A stretch of DNA of 64,000 bases, from contig NZ_PCPT01000005.1 in NCBI RefSeq assembly GCF_002975435.1, forward strand, positions 248,001 to 312,000, read 5' to 3'. Within the stretch, counting starts at the first letter, position 1; the number at the start of each line of letters is the position of its first letter. This document shows positions 8,408 through 17,035 of the stretch, in pieces. A model generated the notes under the pieces. It saw only the letters and a list, made by a program, of their open reading frames with translations, was not told where the DNA came from and did no database searches. A program made the translations under genes and the position numbers. This stretch comes from Arthrobacter sp. MYb227 (GTDB taxonomy: Bacteria; Actinomycetota; Actinomycetes; Actinomycetales; Micrococcaceae).

Positions 8408-9394
8408 CTACTTCATGTGGTAGCTGAAGGTGGCCCCGCTGCGCTCCACGACGCACTTGCCCGGGTTGCCGGGGTACGGCAGCTCGCAGGCCCCGTGGCC
8501 CATGATCTCCACGGCGCCGGCGCTGGGCCGCGAGTCGGAGAGCTTCTGGACAAACGACTTTGCCTCGGCGCAGCTCAGGCCCGAACCGGCCAGGTCGTAG
8601 GTGTACACCGCGCCGATGCACGTCCCGGCGCCTTCGGCCTGGGCTGATCCCGTGCCGGTCGACTTGGTCTGCTTCAACGAGAGCAACATGGCCTTGATCT
8701 GCCCGTACTCGGCGGTCTTGGCGTAGGCCTGCAGCCGCTCCATGCCCTTGGCGGAAGCCGGGACGCCATCCAGTTTCTCGTCCCCGGAGATCTCGCGGCC
8801 AAAGTAGCCGTGGCCGTCGTCGTAGGAAACCATGGATCCAAGGTCCGAGAGCGTGGCCGCCTGGCCCAGGTCGAAGGCGCTCAGGTTGATGGAGGCCTTT
8901 TCCCCCTTGGCGCCCAGCGCCTCGAATGAGTAGAAGTTCGGTGTCTTGAGCGCGGGTTTTGCCTTGTCGAGCTGGGTGTACTTTTCCCCCTCGTCCATCA
9001 GTGTCAGGCCGCTTGGGCCCGGGCCGCCGGACTTGAATACCGCCATGTCCCGGCCCTGGGCGTTTTGGATCCGCAGGCTGGTGGCCGCGCTGCGGTCTTC
9101 CTGCCACGGTTCGAGCTTTATCTCCTTCATTCTCCAGTCAGCCGGCATGGTCAGTTCGAAGTGGCCCTTGGCAATGCTGTGGGTGGTCAACCGCGGGGCC
9201 TGGGGTGTGGCGGAGATTGTCGCCGGGGCCGCCGGCATGCTCGAGGGGGCCGCCGTGGTTGCGGGGGCAGTGGTGCTTGGCGTCGGGGTCGACGCGGTGG
9301 AGCCGGGTGAGCTGCAGGCTGCCAGGGCCAGGGATCCCAGCGTGACCAGGGCGGCGAAGGCCACCGTCTTGTGCTGTGGAATACGGGTGGACAT
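8408..9394 (-). CDS. Secreted lipoprotein of unknown function
   Basis: 328 residues. The N-terminus is a signal peptide ending in the lipobox LALAACSS, followed by a Thr/Ala/Pro-rich spacer of about 40 residues, as in actinobacterial lipoproteins. The mature part has no domain I recognise. Two cysteines near the C-terminus (GACELPY, GKCVVER) could pair. It converges on the reductase gene with a 23-base gap. A short C-terminal match to this protein lies at 12083-12133, downstream of the second reductase remnant, which suggests the pair was copied together. Confidence 0.75.
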   Translation of the reverse strand: MSTRIPQHKTVAFAALVTLGSLALAACSSPGSTASTPTPSTTAPATTAAPSSMPAAPATISATPQAPRLTTHSIAKGHFELTMPADWRMKEIKLEPWQEDRSAATSLRIQNAQGRDMAVFKSGGPGPSGLTLMDEGEKYTQLDKAKPALKTPNFYSFEALGAKGEKASINLSAFDLGQAATLSDLGSMVSYDDGHGYFGREISGDEKLDGVPASAKGMERLQAYAKTAEYGQIKAMLLSLKQTKSTGTGSAQAEGAGTCIGAVYTYDLAGSGLSCAEAKSFVQKLSDSRPSAGAVEIMGHGACELPYPGNPGKCVVERSGATFSYHMK

Positions 9395-9551
9395 GAGGCT
9401 CCAGTTTTTGGTTGCATCTGGTCAGGCCGTAGTTGGCTGCCAAGTTGGGCAAGATAGAGCATAGGTGGGTCAGCAGGCCGGAGCCAAAAGCCCGGCTCTT
9501 TTGGGTCGTGGCGAAGTAACGAACGGGAAAGAAACCTTGCCCGCGGAGATC

Positions 9552-9670
9552 AGGCCGCGGCGGCGCGGTCCAGCCGGCACCGGCGCAGCACCACGTAGCC
9601 GGCCAGAGCCACGCACAACCGTAGATCACGGCCACCGCGCTCCAGCCCAGCACTAAACCGCCGGAGGGCT
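9552..9670 (-). pseudogene. Possible C-terminal remnant of a membrane protein
   Basis: On the minus strand the sequence reads VLGWSAVAVIYG and, after a one-base frame change near 9610, CVALAGYVVLRRCRLDRAA followed by a stop. A final transmembrane helix and a basic tail of this kind are common at the end of ABC-2 type permeases. The fragment is very short and directly abuts the reductase remnant at 9672, so I regard it as debris from a rearrangement. Family assignment is weak. Confidence 0.3.
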
Positions 9671-9671
9671 G

Positions 9672-10060
9672 GGGGATCGCCCCGCTGATGTCCATGACCG
9701 GGCGCTGCTGGATACCGGCGCCCCGGTGGAAGCGGTGCTGCTCTGCAGCGCGCACGGCCCGGTCGAGGTCATCTTCCACCGCGAGCTGCGCTCGCTCCGA
9801 AGCGGCCAGCGGGATCTGCGTGGAAATGGTGCTGAGCACCGGGGCCATTCCCACAGTTGGCATCCCGCGGGCACTCGGCCGGTTGGATGCCAACCTGCTG
9901 CTCGAACTGGTTCCGGATATGCGGCACCTGCAAATGCCCCCTGCTGGAAGGCGAGGTGGAAATGAACCACGCCGGCGGGATCAAGCTCAAGGAGATCGCC
10001 GCGGGCAAGATCCTGATCTGCTGCTCCAAGCCGACAGGGAACCTGGTGATCGATGCCTGA
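9672..10060 (+). pseudogene. Reductase remnant B, both ends and an internal segment lost
   Basis: Matches the reductase at 7323-8384 from its GITPLMSI region onward. It reads through HGPVEVIFHRELRSLR, then jumps near 9919 straight to CGTCKCPLLEGEVEMNHAGGI and the normal end NLVIDA. The jump removes about 260-285 bases compared with the other copies and lies where they share the short direct repeat GGATGTGCG. There are frame changes as well. Between 9785 and 9920 it is much closer to remnant C (11425-11978) than to the intact gene, so B and C descend from a second reductase gene. Confidence 0.85.
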
Positions 10061-10210
10061 GTAGTGTGCTGGGTCGCCGGCGATAGCGCGACCGCGGATC
10101 CGGGGCCGGGCCCTGTCCGTGACCGAAACGGGACTCGTCATCCAGGGCAAGTCTCGGCCCCCGGAAGTCATGTAGTTGGCGCGCAGGTGTCCGGACGTAG
10201 CCAACGCCTA

Positions 10211-10245
10211 TTGAGAATCTACACAGAAATCTATATAGTTATGGT
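10211..10245 (+). promoter_or_regulatory. Promoter and probable operator of the toxin-antitoxin pair
   Basis: TTGAGA (10211-10216), a 17-base spacer and TATAGT (10234-10239) form a near-consensus sigma-70 type promoter. The perfect 8-bp palindrome CTATATAG (10231-10238) overlaps the -10 element and could be the antitoxin operator. The predicted transcript would begin at about the ATG at 10246, so the mRNA is probably leaderless. Confidence 0.65.
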
Positions 10246-10554
10246 ATGACCGCAATGACCATCACAGAAGCTTCTCGTGCAGGACTATCCGCGCTTGTGG
10301 CCTCTGCTGAAGAGGGGAATGACATTCCTCTCTCCCGGCATGGCAAGGTCGTTGCCGAGGTGGTTTCCGCGAAGGAAATCGCCAGTTTGCGGCGAGACCG
10401 TGACACCCTTCGCGATGCAGCACTTGTCATGGCCCGTTTCGCAACGGATTCCGGCATTCGAACCGACTTGGACCAGGCCATGGAATTCTTTGGCTTTACG
10501 CGTGCTGAGCTTGAGGCCGAGATTGCCGCAGATATCGCCGCGGGTCGAGCATGA
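10246..10554 (+). CDS. Phd/YefM-like antitoxin
   Basis: 102 residues. The N-terminal 45 residues (MTITEASRAGLSALVASAEEG, then IPLSRHGKVVAEVVS) have the Phd/YefM fold pattern that binds DNA as a dimer. The acidic C-terminus would wrap the toxin. The stop overlaps the toxin start (ATGA at 10551). Either ATG 10246 or 10255 may be used. Base composition is clearly poorer in GC than the flanking reductase remnants, which suggests separate acquisition. Confidence 0.8.
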   Translation: MTAMTITEASRAGLSALVASAEEGNDIPLSRHGKVVAEVVSAKEIASLRRDRDTLRDAALVMARFATDSGIRTDLDQAMEFFGFTRAELEAEIAADIAAGRA

Positions 10555-11111
10555 CGGGGCATCCTCTGCGAGTCTGTATTGTTCGACTAACCGAGGATGC
10601 TATCGCTGATCTGCACCGGCTTGGCAAGAAGGACCCCAACATCGTACGAAACGTTTTCAAGAAGATGTTGCTTCTTGAAAGGTCGCCAGATGCGGGTGAA
10701 CCGCTGCTGGGAGCCTTGGTTGGTTTTCGGAAACTTGTAGTTGGTGACCGTGATTGGCGAATTGTCTGGCGCGTCACTGAAGACGCCGACGGGACGCCTG
10801 TCCTTGACATTTCCGAGGTGTGGGCCGTTGGCGCCCGATCCGATGGGGAGATTTACGACGAGCTCAAAGACCGCGTGGCTCGGATTGGCGATGACCCCAA
10901 GCTTCGGCCCCTGAAAGACGTCATTGCCCAGATGGGTCGCCTTTACGAGTCGGTTGAAGCCACGGCTGAACCTGATCGGGAGACTTCCCTGCCGGACTGG
11001 TTAAGAACTGCCCTTCGGGATCAGCTGAACCTTGCGCCGGATGAGGTCGACAAGATTTCAGAGCAGCAGGGCCAGGAAATGTTGATGAATTATTGGTCCA
11101 GCCGCAGGTAG
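10551..11111 (+). CDS. RelE/ParE-type toxin with a long C-terminal extension
   Basis: 186 residues. The first 90 residues look like the RelE/ParE fold: VRLTEDAIADLHRL, then LLGALVGFRKLVVGDRDWRIVWRV, then a strand with EVWAVGAR. Usual toxins stop there. This one continues with about 95 residues that are helical and acidic/basic mixed (DELKDRVARIG to the end). I do not recognise the extension. The gene is coupled to the antitoxin. Expected activity is mRNA cleavage or gyrase inhibition; which one cannot be told. Confidence 0.75.
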   Translation: MTGHPLRVCIVRLTEDAIADLHRLGKKDPNIVRNVFKKMLLLERSPDAGEPLLGALVGFRKLVVGDRDWRIVWRVTEDADGTPVLDISEVWAVGARSDGEIYDELKDRVARIGDDPKLRPLKDVIAQMGRLYESVEATAEPDRETSLPDWLRTALRDQLNLAPDEVDKISEQQGQEMLMNYWSSRR

Positions 11112-11330
11112 CCACGTCGTACCCGGCGAGGATTCCTTTAGGTAATCCCGTTGAGGCACGCCGCATGTTCGTGCACAAGGATTGGAAAACCCGTCAATAG
11201 CTGCCTGCGACGGCACCATTTATCCGAACGTCAACGTCAATAAGTGGGCAACCGACGTCATCAATAAACAAGACAGGCATGACTCCTGCCAAACACATTT
11301 TCACCAAGAAAACGTTTGAATGGAAGAACC
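11112..11330. other. Gap without recognised gene between the toxin and the IS5-like scrap
   Basis: 219 bases of mixed composition. I see no promoter, repeat or open frame that I would defend. It probably contains debris from the insertion that left the IS5-like fragment downstream. Confidence 0.4.
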
Positions 11331-11420
11331 GTGTCTGCCCTTGTGCCATGCCTTATCGAACCCCTTTGGTACCAATTCGAGGCGCTGATTCCGCCCGCGG
11401 AAAGACCGCCACCCGCTGGG
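11331..11420 (+). mobile_element. IS5-like transposase N-terminal scrap
   Basis: From the GTG at 11331 about 30 codons read SALVPCLIEPLWYQFEALIPP, the characteristic N-terminus of a group of actinobacterial IS5-family transposases. The match stops abruptly and runs into reductase remnant C in the same frame. This gives a chimeric open frame of about 216 codons that I do not consider a real gene. The rest of the element is absent. Confidence 0.5.
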
Positions 11421-11424
11421 CTGC

Positions 11425-11978
11425 CACCGGCCGAGTTCATCTTCCGCCGTGAGCTGCGCTCGCTCCGAAGCGGCCAGCGGGATCTGCGTGGAAATGGTGC
11501 TGAGCACCGGGCCCTTCCCACCGTTGGCATCCCGCGGGCACTCGGCCGGTCGGATGCCAACCTCCTGCTCGAACTGGTTCCGGATGTGCGCAGGCGCGAG
11601 GTCTTTGCCTGCGGCCCGCAGCAATACCTGGATGCGGCGGGCTGCGAAGCCTCGGCGCGCACGGTCGAGTGCTTCGACATCGCCGACCACGCACCACCGG
11701 CCCCGGCCGGTGCGCAGGTGTTTAGCGTCGGGTTCGTGCGCAGCGGGAGAACCATCGATTGCGCGGTGGATGCCTTCATCCTCGATGCCGCACTGGCCGC
11801 CGGGATCCCGCTGCCCTCCTCCTGCACGCAGGGGATGTGCGGCACCTGCAAATGCCCCCTGCTGGAAGGCGAGGTGGAAATGAACCATGCCGGCGGGATC
11901 AGGCCCAAGGAGATCGCCGCGTGCAAGATCCTGATCTGCTGCTCCACGCCGACCGGGAACCTGGTGATCGATGCCTAA
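11425..11978 (+). pseudogene. Reductase remnant C, 5' truncated
   Basis: About 185 codons matching the C-terminal half of the reductase at 7323-8384. It starts at the RELRSL segment and includes the ferredoxin domain with all four cluster cysteines (SCTQGMCGTC and ILICC). The FAD domain and most of the NAD domain are missing, and a few residues are lost near FACGPQQYL. The middle part (11455-11580) is closest to remnant B. The last 170 bases are nearly identical to the intact gene, which suggests gene conversion or recent exchange. The ferredoxin half could fold if expressed, but no promoter is evident. Confidence 0.85.
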
Positions 11979-11997
11979 GCGCCCGGAAGAAAAACGT

Positions 11998-12034
11998 CGG
12001 GCCGCACCTTCCCTCCGAGGGGAAGCTGCGGCCC
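11998..12034. terminator. Strong hairpin after reductase remnant C
   Basis: CGGGCCGCACCTTCCC pairs with GGGAAGCTGCGGCCCG (one mismatch) around a tight loop. No U-run follows. It would stop transcription from the reductase side and from prfC alike. Confidence 0.7.
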
Positions 12035-12082
12035 GATATCTAGCGTGCGCGGTATGCGGCTTGGATTCCAGGGGGAGTCGGG

Positions 12083-12133
12083 CTACTCCTTGATCTCGTA
12101 GATGAAGGTGGCCTCTGTTCGACCCGCGAGGCA
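12083..12133 (-). pseudogene. Possible C-terminal scrap of the 8408-9394 lipoprotein family
   Basis: The minus strand reads CLAGRTEATFIYEIKE then stop. This resembles the end of the lipoprotein at 8408-9394 (CVVERSGATFSYHMK), with the same position relative to the reductase 3' end and the same convergent orientation. Only about 17 codons match, so this rests mainly on position. Confidence 0.35.
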
Positions 12134-12165
12134 CCGGCCGGACCCGGTCCCCGCAGGTTCCCGGG

Positions 12166-13791
12166 CTATTTGGCTTCGTTGTCGGTGATGCCGAAGAGCT
12201 CGGGGCTGTCGGCCATGGTGCGACCGAGCTTCCACTGGTTCCTGAAGAGCCCCACGGGATTCCCGTTCGACCGGTAGACGACATCGATGGCGGCGGCCTT
12301 GGCGGTCTGTACCGGATCCGGGCCGTATAGGTCCCTGGCCATTTCGAAGGGCAGTACCTCTTCGATGACGGCCGGAGCGTTGAACTCGCGCTTCAGCCGA
12401 TCCAGGGCCACCTCGAACTGCAAGACTCCGACCGCCGCGAAGATTGGCGACTGGCTCGTCCCGAAACCGCGGTAGAGAACCTGAATGGTGCCTTCTTCTT
12501 CGAGGTGGGAGATTCCCCGGGCGAAGGCCTTGGAACGGCCTGCATCCAGGCTGCGCACCACGCGGAAGTGCTCGGCGTTGAAGTGCGGCAAACGCGGAAA
12601 AGAAACAGCCTTGCCGGCATGTACCGTGTCGCCAATCCGCAATCCGCTGGCGTTGCTGAAGCCCACCACGTCGCCGGGCCACGATTCATCTGCTGAATCG
12701 CGGTCCCTGCCGCTCATGTGGTGAGTGTATTTGGAGGAAACGGGCTTTGCCGTGGATTCGTTTAGCAGGGCCATGCCGCGTCGGAACGTCCCCGAGCAGA
12801 CCCGGATAAAGGCAAGCTTGTCGTGGTGGGCAGGGTTCATGCCCGACTGCATCTTGAAGACGAACCCGGAGAAATCCGAATCCAGTGGACGTTCGGCCCC
12901 GGCCGAATCCGGGCGTGGACCAGGCGCTGGCGCCCGGTCCACCAGGAAATCCAGGAGCGGGGCGACCCCGAAGTTTGATGCCGCGGCAGCGAAAAGCACC
13001 GGCGTGGCCCGGCCAGCCAAGAAATCGTCCGAGTTGAAGTTGCCATTGAGAGCCACAGCCATGTCGCAGTCTTCGCGGGCGGCCTCCCAAGCGTCCCCGG
13101 CGTCCAGAGCGGCCTCTTCGGGGCCGAGCTCCTCGGCCTGTGCGAGACTGGCGCCTGCATTGGTGCGAGATAGGCGCGTGTAGGTTCCGCTCTCCGGGTT
13201 GTACAGTCCGCGGAAGTCGCCCGCGATGCCTACGGGCCAGTTCAAGGGCACCGGCATTCGGCCGGTGGCATCCTGGACCTCATCGAGCAGCTGCAACGTT
13301 TCCTGTCCGGGTCGGTCCCATTTGTTGAACACGGTGACCACCGGCAGCCCGAGTTCCTTGCAGACGGCAAAGAGTTTCAGGGTCTGGGTTTCCATTCCCC
13401 GGGAGGAATCGACAAGCATGATGGCGCAGTCCACGGCTGTCAGCACCCGGTAGGTGTCCTCGGAGAAGTCCGCGTGCCCCGGGGTGTCGAGCAGGTTGAA
13501 AATGACATTGCCGTGTTCGAACCGCAATGCGGTGGAGCTGATGGAGATACCGCGTTCGCGTTCCATGCTGCCCCAGTCGGACATGCTCGCTTGGCGTCCC
13601 TGCTTGCCGTGTGTTACACCTGCCTCCGTGATGACCCGCGCATGGAGGGCAAGGGCCTCGGTCAATGTCGACTTGCCGGCGTCGGGGTGCGCAATGATAG
13701 CAAACGTTCTGCGCCTGCCTGCCTGGTCAAACACGTCATTGACGTCGGTGGTGGGTGGGGTGTCGAATTCAGTGAAAGTGCCGGGAACCAT
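12166..13791 (-). CDS. prfC: Peptide chain release factor 3
   Basis: 541 residues, normal RF3 length. The GTPase domain is complete: G1 AHPDAGKST, RGISISSTALRFE (switch region), G3 DTPGHADFSEDT and G4 NKWDR. Domains II and III follow, with FVFKMQ and LQFEV as expected. RF3 is a GTPase that removes RF1/RF2 from the ribosome after peptide release. The gene stands alone, between the second reductase remnant and the transposase remnant, inside the GC-rich region. I cannot tell whether it is native or a second copy. Confidence 0.93.
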   Translation of the reverse strand: MVPGTFTEFDTPPTTDVNDVFDQAGRRRTFAIIAHPDAGKSTLTEALALHARVITEAGVTHGKQGRQASMSDWGSMERERGISISSTALRFEHGNVIFNLLDTPGHADFSEDTYRVLTAVDCAIMLVDSSRGMETQTLKLFAVCKELGLPVVTVFNKWDRPGQETLQLLDEVQDATGRMPVPLNWPVGIAGDFRGLYNPESGTYTRLSRTNAGASLAQAEELGPEEAALDAGDAWEAAREDCDMAVALNGNFNSDDFLAGRATPVLFAAAASNFGVAPLLDFLVDRAPAPGPRPDSAGAERPLDSDFSGFVFKMQSGMNPAHHDKLAFIRVCSGTFRRGMALLNESTAKPVSSKYTHHMSGRDRDSADESWPGDVVGFSNASGLRIGDTVHAGKAVSFPRLPHFNAEHFRVVRSLDAGRSKAFARGISHLEEEGTIQVLYRGFGTSQSPIFAAVGVLQFEVALDRLKREFNAPAVIEEVLPFEMARDLYGPDPVQTAKAAAIDVVYRSNGNPVGLFRNQWKLGRTMADSPELFGITDNEAK

Positions 13792-13937
13792 CCCTAAAAT
13801 ATACCCTCGCGTGAGGGTTGGGCTTAGCCATGGGGCTTAGCCGTGAATATCTCAGGTCCGAATCTGTCCCGCGAACAGACCTCTCGGCGGCCGGTGGATC
13901 CCCCCGGGGCACCGCGGGCGGCTGCTCGCTTTTGGAT
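13792..13937. other. Gap between prfC and the transposase remnant
   Basis: GC-rich and without an open frame I can support. It should hold the prfC promoter on the minus strand. I see no clear hexamers. Confidence 0.4.
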
Positions 13938-14475
13938 ATTTCCCGCCCTCATGCCCAACTAAGTTGATCTCCACGAACCCGGGGACGGCATCGTCCCATT
14001 CGGCCCAGGTCCGCACGGGGATCTAGGACTTGAGCAAGGTTCCTGGTTTTGTATGTGAGCGACCGCGTAGACGCATCTTAGAGCGTTCGTGGGCCAGCCG
14101 GCAATCGATCGTTGAGGCACTCGTAAGCATCAGTCTGGTAGCTTGGGTATCAGTGACATCCAAGGCCTTTTCTGCGCGCAACATGGGCACTAGATAGTTC
14201 AGGGTGACAGCTAGAAGCTTGGAAGCCGGGGCCCGTGGCACCGACCAACATAGGATCAGTGCCGGTTGCAGATCCGCGGGATAGGTGGGCTTGCGCCCCG
14301 CTGGAACTTTGCGCGGGCGTGGTGGGTTCAAGGCTTCACGCAGAGCCGCTCGCGCGTAGTCGCGGTGCCAACCGGTGAGGTTCACCAGTTCGTCCAGAAG
14401 GGCTCCTTTGGCCTTACATCCGGTCTTCTGGTAGCGCAGAGCCATCTGCTTGGTCACTGCCTTGCGTTCGCTCAT
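13938..14475 (-). mobile_element. Integrase-core transposase remnant with an in-frame stop
   Basis: From the ATG at 14475 on the minus strand the product reads MSERKAVTKQMALRYQ, then LTGWHRDYARAALREAL, the N-terminal domain of a group of rve-type transposases. After LLKS (about 14023) a TAG replaces the Gln codon expected in the conserved segment LLKSQIP. The same frame continues past the stop with IPVRTWAEWDDAVPGFVEI before homology fades near 13940. The catalytic core is therefore lost twice, by a nonsense change and by truncation. No terminal inverted repeats could be fixed. It lies at the point where base composition drops. Confidence 0.8.
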
Positions 14476-14692
14476 TGTCAGACCCTTAGTGACGACGGAA
14501 ACCCGTAGCAACCGGAAAACAAGGACAAAGGAAGCGGTGGTTTCTTTCTGAGTCAACGCGTACCCTTGTGAAGCCCGCGCCCGAGTGCTAGACAGGGAAG
14601 ACTAATGCCCGACCCGGGGACGTGCCCGGTGTAAGGGCAATGACTTCACGTGCCGGGTCCTTCCGGTGGCCCGGTGAAGGGTGTGCAATGAC
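14476..14692. other. Upstream region of the molybdoenzyme gene
   Basis: Contains an imperfect tandem motif: CCCGGTGTAAGGGCAATGAC near 14629 and CCCGGTGAAGGG followed by TGTGCAATGAC near 14670. It probably also contains the lost end of the transposon. I see no clear promoter. Confidence 0.35.
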
Positions 14693-17005
14693 ATGGCCAG
14701 TAAACCGCTGAAGAACGATCCAACCGACGAAAATCTGCAGGTAGGCAAACCACAGACCAGCGCGGTAGGGCTACCCAGCTTGGTTCATTCTCTTCCGTTG
14801 GCCTTGAACGATATGGGGCCGCGGCGGGCAGCGCGGACCTTGCTGAACATGAATCAAAAAGACGGCTTTGACTGTATGAGTTGCGCTTGGCCGGATCCGC
14901 CGGAGCGCAAGATTGCCGAATTCTGTGAAAACGGGGCCAAGGCCGTGAGCTGGGAGGCCGACCCGCTGAAGGTGCCCCGCTCCTTCTGGGCCGAAAACCC
15001 GGTGGGGGGGCTCAAAGGCCGCAGCGAATACTGGCTGGGCCAGCAGGGCCGGCTGGTCGAGCCCGTCTATAAGCCCGCCGGCCAGGATCATTACCGGCCT
15101 ATCTCGTGGGATAACGCCTTTGGCATCATTGCCCGGGAGCTGGGTACGCTGCAATCCCCCGATGAGGCAACCTTTTATACCAGCGGGCGAGCGAGTAATG
15201 AGGCGGCGTTTGCCTATCAGTTGTTCGTGCGTGCCTTTGGCACCAATAACCTGCCGGATTGCTCAAATATGTGCCACGAATCAACGGGCACCGCGATGAC
15301 CGAAAGCATCGGCGTGGGTAAGAGCGCCATCCACTACGAGGATTTTGAAAAGGCCGATCTAATCATCATCATGGGCCAAAATCCCGGGACCAACCACCCA
15401 CGCATGCTCACCGCGTTAGAGGAAGCCAAACGGGCCGGGGCCAGCATTATTGCCATCAATCCACTGCGCGAGGCAGGACTGCTGAATTTTAAAAACCCGC
15501 AACGCCCGCGCGGACTCATCGGTCGGGGAACCGATCTGGCAGACCAATACCTACAGGTTCGCCTGGCAGGAGATATGGCTCTGATGCAAGCTCTGGCCAA
15601 GCGGGTCTTCGAGGCCGAGGACGCGGCCCCCGGCTCGGTACTAGACCACACATTCCTCACCGAACACTGCATCGGCCTAGAGGCCTACAGGCAGCACCTC
15701 GCATCCCTCGATGAGGCGCAGGTACTGGCGGCCACGGGGCTCTCCAGCGCTGCAATTGACGAGCTCGCCCAACGCTACCTGGATGCAGAAAACGTCATCA
15801 TCACCTGGGCCATGGGCATCACCCAGCACAAAAAGGCGGTGGACACCATCAAGGAAATTATGAACGTGCTGCTGCTGCGCGGGAACATTGGCAAGCCCGG
15901 TGCCGGACCATGCCCCATCCGCGGACATTCAAACGTACAGGGGGATCGGACCATGGGCATCTGGGAACAAATGCCTCAGGAATTCATGGACAAACTGGGA
16001 ACAGAATTCGATTTCGTGCCCCCTGCCACACACGGTCTTGACGCCGTGAAAAGCATTGCGGCAATGCGTGAAGGGACCATCAAGGTGCTGGTGGCGCTCG
16101 GTGGGAATCTTGTCCACGCAATATCGGATACGCAGGTGGCCCAGGAAGCCATTGCACGCACGCGCCTGAGCGTGCAGATTTCCACCAAACTCAATAGGTC
16201 CCACGCCTATACCGGAGAACAAGCCCTGATCCTGCCGACGCTGGGGCGCAGCGATATCGATATGCAAGCCTCGGGGGAACAATTCGTGACGGTCGAAGAC
16301 ACCGTGTGTGCGGTACACGCCTCGGCCGGCCGAGTTAAACCAATCTCGGAGAAAATGCTTTCGGAAATCTCCATCATTACCCGCATGGCACGGGCCGTGT
16401 TGGGGGATAAATACCCCGTGGATTGGGAAAGCTTCGAAGCGAGCTATGACACCATCCGGGAGCACATCTCCCACGTGGTCCAGGGATGCGAAAACTACAA
16501 TGCCCGCATCCGACGGCCCGGCGGATTCATCTTGGCTCACCCACCACGGGACTCACGGACCTTCCCCACGCCCAGTGGCAAGGCGGTCATTACCGTCAAT
16601 GAGCTGGAGACCATTGCGTTGCTCGCCGGGCGGCTGATCCTCCAAACCCTGCGTTCGCACGATCAATTCAACACCACCACTTATTCCCTCAACGACCGCT
16701 ATCGCGGGATCCGCAAGGGACGCGACGTGCTCTTTGTAAACCCCGAGGATCTTACCGAGCTTGGCCTGAGCGATGGTGGTTATGTGGATGTGCACGGCGA
16801 AGCGGACGATGGGCGCGAACGGGTCATGCGCACGCTACGTCTGGTTTCCTATCCCACGGCGCGTGGCTGTGTCGCCACGTACTTTCCCGAGGCCAATGTG
16901 TTGGTTCCGCTGGATGCCACGGCCGAGGGCAGCAATACTCCGGTATCCAAGTCGGTCATCGTGCGCCTGGTGCCGGTTGCTGCGCCGGCCTATGCGGCAC
17001 GCTAA
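14693..17005 (+). CDS. FdhF/YdeP-type molybdopterin oxidoreductase
   Basis: 770 residues from the ATG at 14693; a GTG at 14681 is in frame but too close to GAAGG. The N-terminal part has only two cysteines, in GFDCMSCAWP, where classic formate dehydrogenases have four. The molybdopterin domains are evident: YTSGRASNEAAF, NNLPDCSNMCHEST, MGQNPGTNHPRM, RGHSNVQGDRTMG, and the C-terminal MGD domain TTTYSLNDRYRGI. This fits the YdeP branch, tied in enterobacteria to acid resistance and otherwise poorly defined. No partner subunit or fdhD lies next to it. A terminator follows directly. Confidence 0.88.
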   Translation: MASKPLKNDPTDENLQVGKPQTSAVGLPSLVHSLPLALNDMGPRRAARTLLNMNQKDGFDCMSCAWPDPPERKIAEFCENGAKAVSWEADPLKVPRSFWAENPVGGLKGRSEYWLGQQGRLVEPVYKPAGQDHYRPISWDNAFGIIARELGTLQSPDEATFYTSGRASNEAAFAYQLFVRAFGTNNLPDCSNMCHESTGTAMTESIGVGKSAIHYEDFEKADLIIIMGQNPGTNHPRMLTALEEAKRAGASIIAINPLREAGLLNFKNPQRPRGLIGRGTDLADQYLQVRLAGDMALMQALAKRVFEAEDAAPGSVLDHTFLTEHCIGLEAYRQHLASLDEAQVLAATGLSSAAIDELAQRYLDAENVIITWAMGITQHKKAVDTIKEIMNVLLLRGNIGKPGAGPCPIRGHSNVQGDRTMGIWEQMPQEFMDKLGTEFDFVPPATHGLDAVKSIAAMREGTIKVLVALGGNLVHAISDTQVAQEAIARTRLSVQISTKLNRSHAYTGEQALILPTLGRSDIDMQASGEQFVTVEDTVCAVHASAGRVKPISEKMLSEISIITRMARAVLGDKYPVDWESFEASYDTIREHISHVVQGCENYNARIRRPGGFILAHPPRDSRTFPTPSGKAVITVNELETIALLAGRLILQTLRSHDQFNTTTYSLNDRYRGIRKGRDVLFVNPEDLTELGLSDGGYVDVHGEADDGRERVMRTLRLVSYPTARGCVATYFPEANVLVPLDATAEGSNTPVSKSVIVRLVPVAAPAYAAR

Positions 17006-17007
17006 CT

Positions 17008-17035
17008 AATTCACCTAAAGACCGGTGAATTTTTT
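17008..17035. terminator. Terminator between the molybdoenzyme gene and the lipid kinase gene
   Basis: AATTCACC (17008-17015) and GGTGAATT (17024-17031) form a perfect 8-bp stem with a TTTT tail on the plus strand. It lies across the stop codon of the convergent lipid kinase gene. Confidence 0.8.
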
